DNA of 64,000 nt from Phialocephala subalpina (taxonomy: Eukaryota; Ascomycota; Leotiomycetes; Helotiales; Mollisiaceae): positions 100,232-164,231 of the forward strand of contig FJOG01000067.1 in the NCBI GenBank assembly GCA_900073065.1, written 5' to 3'. This document shows positions 58,665 through 64,000 of the stretch, one piece after another. The position numbers and the translations under genes were made by a program. Under the pieces are notes generated by a model. It had not been told where the DNA came from. It ran no database searches and worked only from the letters and a program-made list of their open reading frames with translations. Positions within the stretch are counted from its first letter, which is position 1, and each line of letters opens with the position of its first letter.

Positions 58665-58958
58665 GGCACTCTCCTAAGCGGTGCAAAGGGTGCGTGGGCT
58701 GTATCGGATGAGTTCAATCCGATTCTACTAGATTATAAGTTCACTTAGATAGAGGACTTCCTAGCTAAGGTCTGGGAGGGAAAACTGTAGTGGTATATGT
58801 TCTCCCAAGGCGTGGAATGAATGCTAGTATTACTCGAAGTCTATCTCAATATTGTTTTTGCAGTCAGCTCGCGGGAGTCGCTCTTTAAGAAAAGTGGAGT
58901 CAACTGCGTCCGACAGTGCTGTAGCAGCCAGAATGCATGCTTAATCTCGCGCTGTTGA
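58665..58958 (+). pseudogene. RIP-decayed coding fragment of unknown, possibly transposon, origin
   Basis: One frame reads GTLLSGAKGAWAVSDEFNP and ILLDYKFT, is cut by TAG (58746), then IEDFLAKVWEGKL and TAG (58788), WYMFSQGVE and TGA (58818), then MLVLLEVYLNIVFAVSS to TGA at 58958. Each stop is one C-to-T change from CAG or CGA. The text looks like a real protein rather than chance, but I do not recognise it. The position at the edge of an AT-rich block suggests a retrotransposon gag or similar element gene. Confidence 0.4.
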
Positions 58959-60313
58959 GGTTATCTTGGCCAACTACCTCTGTCCGTCGGGGCACGCGAA
59001 GTTTACTCCACAGGACTGTGACCATTATATCGAGAAGTCCCGTAGCCTGGCGGAGCTTACCTTTAATCTAAGCGGAGAATCAAATAATTGTGGCGAATAA
59101 TTGTGGCACCAATAAGCTTTCGTGAGGCTGGTCAATTTTAGATCTCACATTAAGAACGAGATGCCTAGGCTCCTCGGAAACGTTGGTAGAAGCCTACTGT
59201 ATAACCATCGCGGAATGAAGTCGTAATCTTGAGGTGGTACGGACGCCTACGAACTGTAGCTTTGAAATTGAAAGAGCGACGGCACGGCGAACCTTGCGAA
59301 CCAGCCGCAAGGCGGCAACCGCCAAGATCTCCTCACGAGGCTGGCCAACCAACACTAAGTGTGGCCACACCTGTTATTCCTCACCGACAACGGCGTTTTG
59401 CCAAGCTATGCATGCTGCAGTTGTGTTGTTCACAATTTATTTTCCGCTCGGCTCCACAACAGCTTAGCCTTGCGATTGACCGATTCGAAGTCTGCCTAGC
59501 AGAATCGGTAGACCCCTGTTGAGACCCGATCGGCATGGTATTTTACATCAAATAGTCATATATGATGGAGCCAGAAGAAGGTTCTCAATGAGGTTATCTT
59601 AGATTGATAGAGTTCAAGAATTACTTTAGCCAACCATACCTTCCCCCGCTGCGAAGACCTCGCTTAGCGGCTCGTGCAAAAGGAGAGGGATCGGGGAACA
59701 ACCAAGTCACGTGGGTCGATCCAGCCCAGGAGGTAAAAATATTAAAGCTTGCCACAGGTAATTCAGAAACCAATGGGATCATTCATTTTACTTGAACATA
59801 CTAGAAACCTATCTCTCGCTCGCTATCCACTCGTCGCCATAGTGTGGCTGCCCATCTGATCTAATTTTCGATGATATTCAGGCTCCCGAGAAAGCAGTGA
59901 AACAACACACAAGTCCTTCCCAACTTCTAAATAAGCATCATAGTCGGAGTGTTTGGGATAGGTGATTTCCGCTCCATAGCAGCACTCCTTCATCCAGCAA
60001 CCGTTGTGTGATCATCCGCTTTGACATCACGTTTAATTATTTAATTATTATCACCTCGCCCGCAGTCATTGTCCTAAGAAGTTGGTTGAAGGTTACTGGT
60101 GGTGGAGTCTTCACGTGGCATCGCGAGTTGCAGCGAATTGCACGTCGCTGCGATGGAGGCGCCTGCAGATGATCGCTGGTTGGCTTTCTTCAAGGCTTCG
60201 CAGAAATCTGCACAGCCACGTCAATGAGCTGTCGCACCTTAATTTCAAATCCAACTTCAAGCTTGTTCAACATCTCATCGTCGAAGTCACTGGCACTTGC
60301 GCAGTAGCACTCG
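58959..60313. other. Decayed repeat flank and intergenic region
   Basis: The first 600 bp continue the damaged element without readable motifs. Frames at 59229-59522 are unsupported. The last 300 bp form the promoter of the NACHT gene. Confidence 0.4.
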
Positions 60314-63281
60314 ATGGACCCTTTAACGGCGCTTTCTGTTGCGGGGACTATAGTCCAGTTTGCTGATTTTGGCACAAGGCTATTTTCAGAAGGACGAGAG
60401 CTATATCAATCCGCGACAGGAGCATTGACCGCCAATGAAGAACTTGAGCTTGTCACTGTTGATCTCAAAGCGTTAGTTGTGAAGCTTGGGCACTCAAGTT
60501 CGTCGGCGGAGTCTACTAGCTTCCAAGGTCCAGATGATGCAAACAATTCCCGGAATGAAGAGTCATTCCGAAAAATTTGCAGCGATGTCACAAGGTTGGC
60601 AGATGAACTTCTTGAGAGATTGGATAGGCTGAAAGTGAGGGGTACGAAAAAGCGCCACTGGGAAAGCTTTCAAAAGGCCATTCAGAGCGCATGGTCAAAA
60701 GGAGAGATCACATCTTTGACAAACCGGCTCTTGAATCTGAAAAGGGCTGCTGAGACGCATACTCTATTCTGTATAAGGTAATCGCTATTACCTCCCCACA
60801 TCACAGTCTGTTTGTATCTAATATTTAACAAGAGAGAAACTAGATGCGGAGTCGCTTCAAAATTCATCACACTTTGCGAGCCTTGATCAGCGAACGCGGC
60901 TGATAATCTCATCGATTCTGCATCACCACGCCAATGAGAATGTGATGGCTGCCGGAGTCCGAGATCAGATGAACACCCTTTTACAACTTGTTCGTCGGCT
61001 TGATACTGCGAATGTCGAGGAACATCGGAGAACACGCGAAATGATCGTCAACCTAGAATACAAGCAATCCGCCCAGCAGTCAAGTCCGATCGAGACAATC
61101 ACTGCCTCTATTGAGCTGCTTTCTGTCTCCGACAAAGAGGAAAGAAAGTTACGGAGATCAGTCCAACGCGAAATCATAAGTTCTCTCGAATACCCGTCGA
61201 TGACAAGTCGATATGAAAATATCGTGGAGGCTTATCCCACGACTTTCGAATGGGCATTTCATGATTCCACGGATGAACAGATGCCATGGAGCAATTTATC
61301 CCAATGGCTGAAAACTGGAGATGGTGTCTATTGGATAAATGGTAAGGCGGGGTCCGGCAAATCGACTTTGATGAAGCATATATTTGAGCAAGAGCGAACT
61401 CGTCAATATCTCAACAGGTGGGCAAGAGGATCTGATGGATTTAAAGGCAAGGGCATCCTGATTTGTTTCGCGACATTTTTCTTCTGGAACAGTGGAACAC
61501 AGGAGCAAAAGTCACAGTCAGGATTGCTTCGCTCGCTCTTGTTCCAAGTGCTGAGTCACAATCCGGAGCTGGTATCCATTGCATTTCCCGACATCTGGGC
61601 AACAACGTACTCTGGCTTGATAAATGATACTTCTCTGGAGTTTGATCACATTTTCACGCTAGGCCGACTTATAACAGCATTCAGAGCAATTATTCATCAG
61701 AATAGCGTGCCGATGAAGCTTTGCTTCCTAGTGGATGGACTTGACGAGTTCGATGGCTCTCACGAAGAAATGGCAAATCTTTTCAAGGACGTTGCAACAG
61801 CCAAAAATGTCAAAGTATGTTTATCAAGCAGACCTTGGGTGGTTTTCTCGGAGAGTTTTAAGAATTGCCCATCTTTAAGACTTCAAGACTTAACGCGCCC
61901 AGACATTACAAGCTATGTCAACGGGAAATTTGGCCAGAGCGAAGCATTCTGCTCATTATTATTACGAGAACCCCAGTCCGCACCAGAGCTTCTTACCGAG
62001 ATTATTGACAAGGCTGATGGAGTTTTCTTATGGGTTCAGATCGTGGTGAACTCTCTTCTCAAGGGCGTGCAAAATCGTGATGAGATCACAATCTTGCATC
62101 AGAGACTGCGCTGCATGCCGCAAGAACTTGAGCCTCTCTATCACCACCTTCTCAGTCTTATCGAGCCAGTTTACAAAATTTGGGCCTCCAAAGCTTTCCA
62201 GATTATCCGGGCATACCGAGATTGTCGTTCAGATGGGACAATATGGCCACCGACAGCAACCGAGGATCGCAGCTCTATCACCATATCAGAGCTTTATTTC
62301 AGTCTAGCTGAGAAGTTAGAGGTTTTAATTGACGATACAAACGAGACTTGGGTCCAAGAACAAATATATTCCAGGACTTCCCAGGTTCTGACTGAGGAAC
62401 TTCTTCCGGCGAAATATGAAGATGCGAAAATTCACCTGACTGCAAGATGTGCGGGCTTGCTGGAAATCCCAAGTTTTGAGCGCGATGGACCTAAAGCCGC
62501 CATTCAATTTCTGCACAGGACAGCTAGGGACTTTCTGGAGAACAGACAAAATTGGCTGGAAATCTTAGCTTATACCGCCAACACAAATTTCGATCCATAT
62601 GCTTCCTTGCTAAAGGCTGGAGCCATTTGGTTAGCTATTAGATGCTCCCAAACTAACACCCGGAGCGTGGAAGTATGCAAAATTATGTACAACACAGTCC
62701 TTTATGCACGCAAGACTGCCTTGCGCGCCACCGTTGATGACGGGCAATCAGAGAGAATCGCCGAAATTCTACAGAACGCCATTGAGGTCATGACAGAATG
62801 GGACTCAATTCGAAAATCAACTCGGAAATGTGGCAAGGAATACAGGAGACGCCACTGGACGTGCCGTCTAATTGGACCGACGAAATTACCATTCGAATGG
62901 AAATTTGTCGCGCTAGCTACAGTCTACGGTCTAGATGGTTATGTGGGAGAACAACTGAGAGAGTCAAGTCGGGAAGCCAAGTCCGCTGATATTGCATCCC
63001 AACTTCTATACTTCTTGATTCCTGGCGAAAAATGGCCAGATGATAGATTTATTCCAGCGGCGCGGCCAGAAATGGTGTCACTACTTCTTAGTCACGGCGC
63101 TGACCCGGATTTTACCCTCGGGAGACCGCCATATGCGCTTTCAGCATGGTTGAATGCAGATTTAAGAAACGAGCAAAATTCTGCTATCATTGGGATTCTA
63201 GATGCGGCTCGTCGGAAGAGACGGAGAGGAGTATATTCAAACCACGACGACGATCACCCTCCCAGAAAGAAGCAACATTAA
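60314..63281 (+). CDS. NACHT-type NTPase (fungal NLR-like, STAND protein)
   Basis: Exons 60314-60777 and 60833-63281, with a 55-nt intron (GTAATC to AACAAG), encode 970 residues. The N-terminus MDPLTALSVAGTIVQFADFG is the typical first helix of the fungal NACHT N-terminal domain. The NACHT NTPase core has the Walker A loop GKAGSGKST (about 325-333), the Walker B CFLVDGLDEFDG (about 452-463), and the sensor-type CLSSRPWVVF followed by LRLQDLTRPDI. The winged-helix-like region includes ADGVFLWVQIVVNSL and FLHRTARDFLE. Only one ankyrin-like repeat is visible near the C-terminus (RPEMVSLLLSHGADPDF), so the sensor repeat domain is short. Fungal NLRs act in allorecognition and innate-type defence. 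The end carries a basic RRKRRRG stretch. Confidence 0.88.
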
Positions 63282-63465
63282 TGCAAATTTTGAAAAGCAG
63301 ACTCGGGTACTGCCAGTATATGTAGTAATAAAGGAGGTGTTGTGACTCGAATCGGACTCGACGAATTAATCCTTAGCGCACTAGAGTGAGGAACGCAGAA
63401 GATTTTAAACGCTGAACAAGCTTGTGCTCACTTGGGCTATGGATGATGGTATGTAAGGCATAAAC
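63282..63465. other. Short spacer
   Basis: No feature recognised between the NACHT gene stop and the phospholipase remnant. Confidence 0.4.
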
Positions 63466-64000
63466 TTGGCATGGCAAAAAACGAGATGCAAGGAGGTCTT
63501 TGCAAGCAGAAATAAACCCAAAACAAAACACATTCTACTATTCGGAAAATTCTGCTATAGCGGCATATTCGGTGGAGGATTGGCGATATTGTCGAAATGG
63601 CCGATAGAGGAGAGCTCGATGTTTCGATATCCCTTGAATGGCAGACCGACGGCTTTCTTTAGAGGTGATTGGTTTGTTGGAAAAGGCGTTGCATGTGCGA
63701 GAATACGGTTTGGACTTGGATTGAAGGATATAATTAAAGTGTTTACCACATATGTAAGTGCTGCCTTGCCCTCAAATGGAGCCTATACTAATTATTCTAG
63801 CTTACGCACCTTACGAATGCAAACCTAACGATTCATACATCTGCTATCGAACGGCTTAAGCATAGGAGATCGCAAAGTTAATACGTAGAGCAACAGAGAA
63901 AGGCCATCTTGTTCTTAGACTAAGGTACTTCAACATAATACCGCTGTCCCTCGCACACCGCTTGATCAGCACACACTCTCCAGTTCGAGATGTCTGGCTC
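63466..64000 (+). pseudogene. RIP-damaged copy of an Isc1-type sphingolipid phospholipase C, runs off the window
   Basis: The sequence KHILLFGKFCYSGIFGGG, then LAILSKWPIEESSMFRYPLN and FFRGDWFVGKGVACARIRFG, is characteristic of fungal inositol phosphosphingolipid phospholipase C (Isc1, neutral sphingomyelinase type), which cleaves complex sphingolipids in membranes. A GTAAGT intron (63754-63800) leads to YAPYECKPNDSYICYRTA, cut by TAA at 63857 and TAG at 63863, where relatives have Gln and Trp. The conserved G-D-F-N reads R-Y-F-N. These fit C-to-T and G-to-A changes, so a duplicated gene copy has been inactivated by RIP. The frame across the intron also does not match. The 3' part lies beyond base 64000. 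Confidence 0.8.

Overview
The window looks like a nuclear contig from a filamentous ascomycete (Pezizomycotina, plausibly Leotiomycetes; this is inference from protein families and has not been tested against any database). The evidence is short GT-AG introns of about 45-110 nt with CTAAC/CTGAC branch sites, typical fungal families (HET, NACHT NTPase, Zn2Cys6, F-box, DUF7702-type membrane protein, unspecific peroxygenase, Nma111), and AT-rich blocks alternating with gene-rich DNA. The AT-rich blocks and the CAG/CAA-to-TAG/TAA pattern of stops in broken genes suggest repeat-induced point mutation (RIP).

Layout. 1-0.8 kb: RIP-decayed Tc1/mariner transposase. 0.85-3.2 kb: an unrecognised small gene and an F-box-like gene followed by a repeated peptide motif. 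3.8-6.1 kb: AT-rich block with GC-rich hairpin islands and a long imperfect inverted repeat. 6.3-9.8 kb: seven-helix DUF7702-like membrane protein (-) and a Zn2Cys6 regulator (+). 10.7-17.8 kb: a HET-domain gene among degraded or poorly resolved genes. 18.0-26.6 kb: GPI-type wall protein (-), multi-pass membrane protein (+), SDR reductase (-), Gfd2-like DEDDh nuclease (-) and a 2-oxoglutarate dioxygenase (+). 27.4-34.1 kb: three decayed copies of one membrane-protein family on the + strand, with an apparently intact four-exon haem-thiolate peroxygenase between them on the - strand; the last copy is cut near its 3' end by a 488-bp hAT-type MITE with a perfect 8-bp target duplication. 35.5-41.5 kb: sulfotransferase (+), arylsulfotransferase (-) and MFS transporter (+). 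42.5-49.6 kb: the Nma111 nuclear HtrA protease (+) and a large F-box protein (-). 50.8-56.1 kb: GT31-type glycosyltransferase with a K/E-rich tail broken by an apparently perfect 250-bp tandem duplication, beta-carbonic anhydrase (+), and a damaged DszC/acyl-CoA dehydrogenase-like gene (-). 57.3-59 kb: a second large AT-rich, RIP-decayed block. 60.3-63.3 kb: NACHT NTPase. 63.5 kb to the end: RIP-damaged copy of an Isc1-type sphingolipid phospholipase C.

Housekeeping genes (Nma111, carbonic anhydrase, F-box protein) share the window with accessory and allorecognition-type genes (HET, NACHT, peroxygenase). No RNA genes, CRISPR arrays or bacterial-type operons were seen. Exon structures were worked out by hand from splice motifs and reading-frame continuity.
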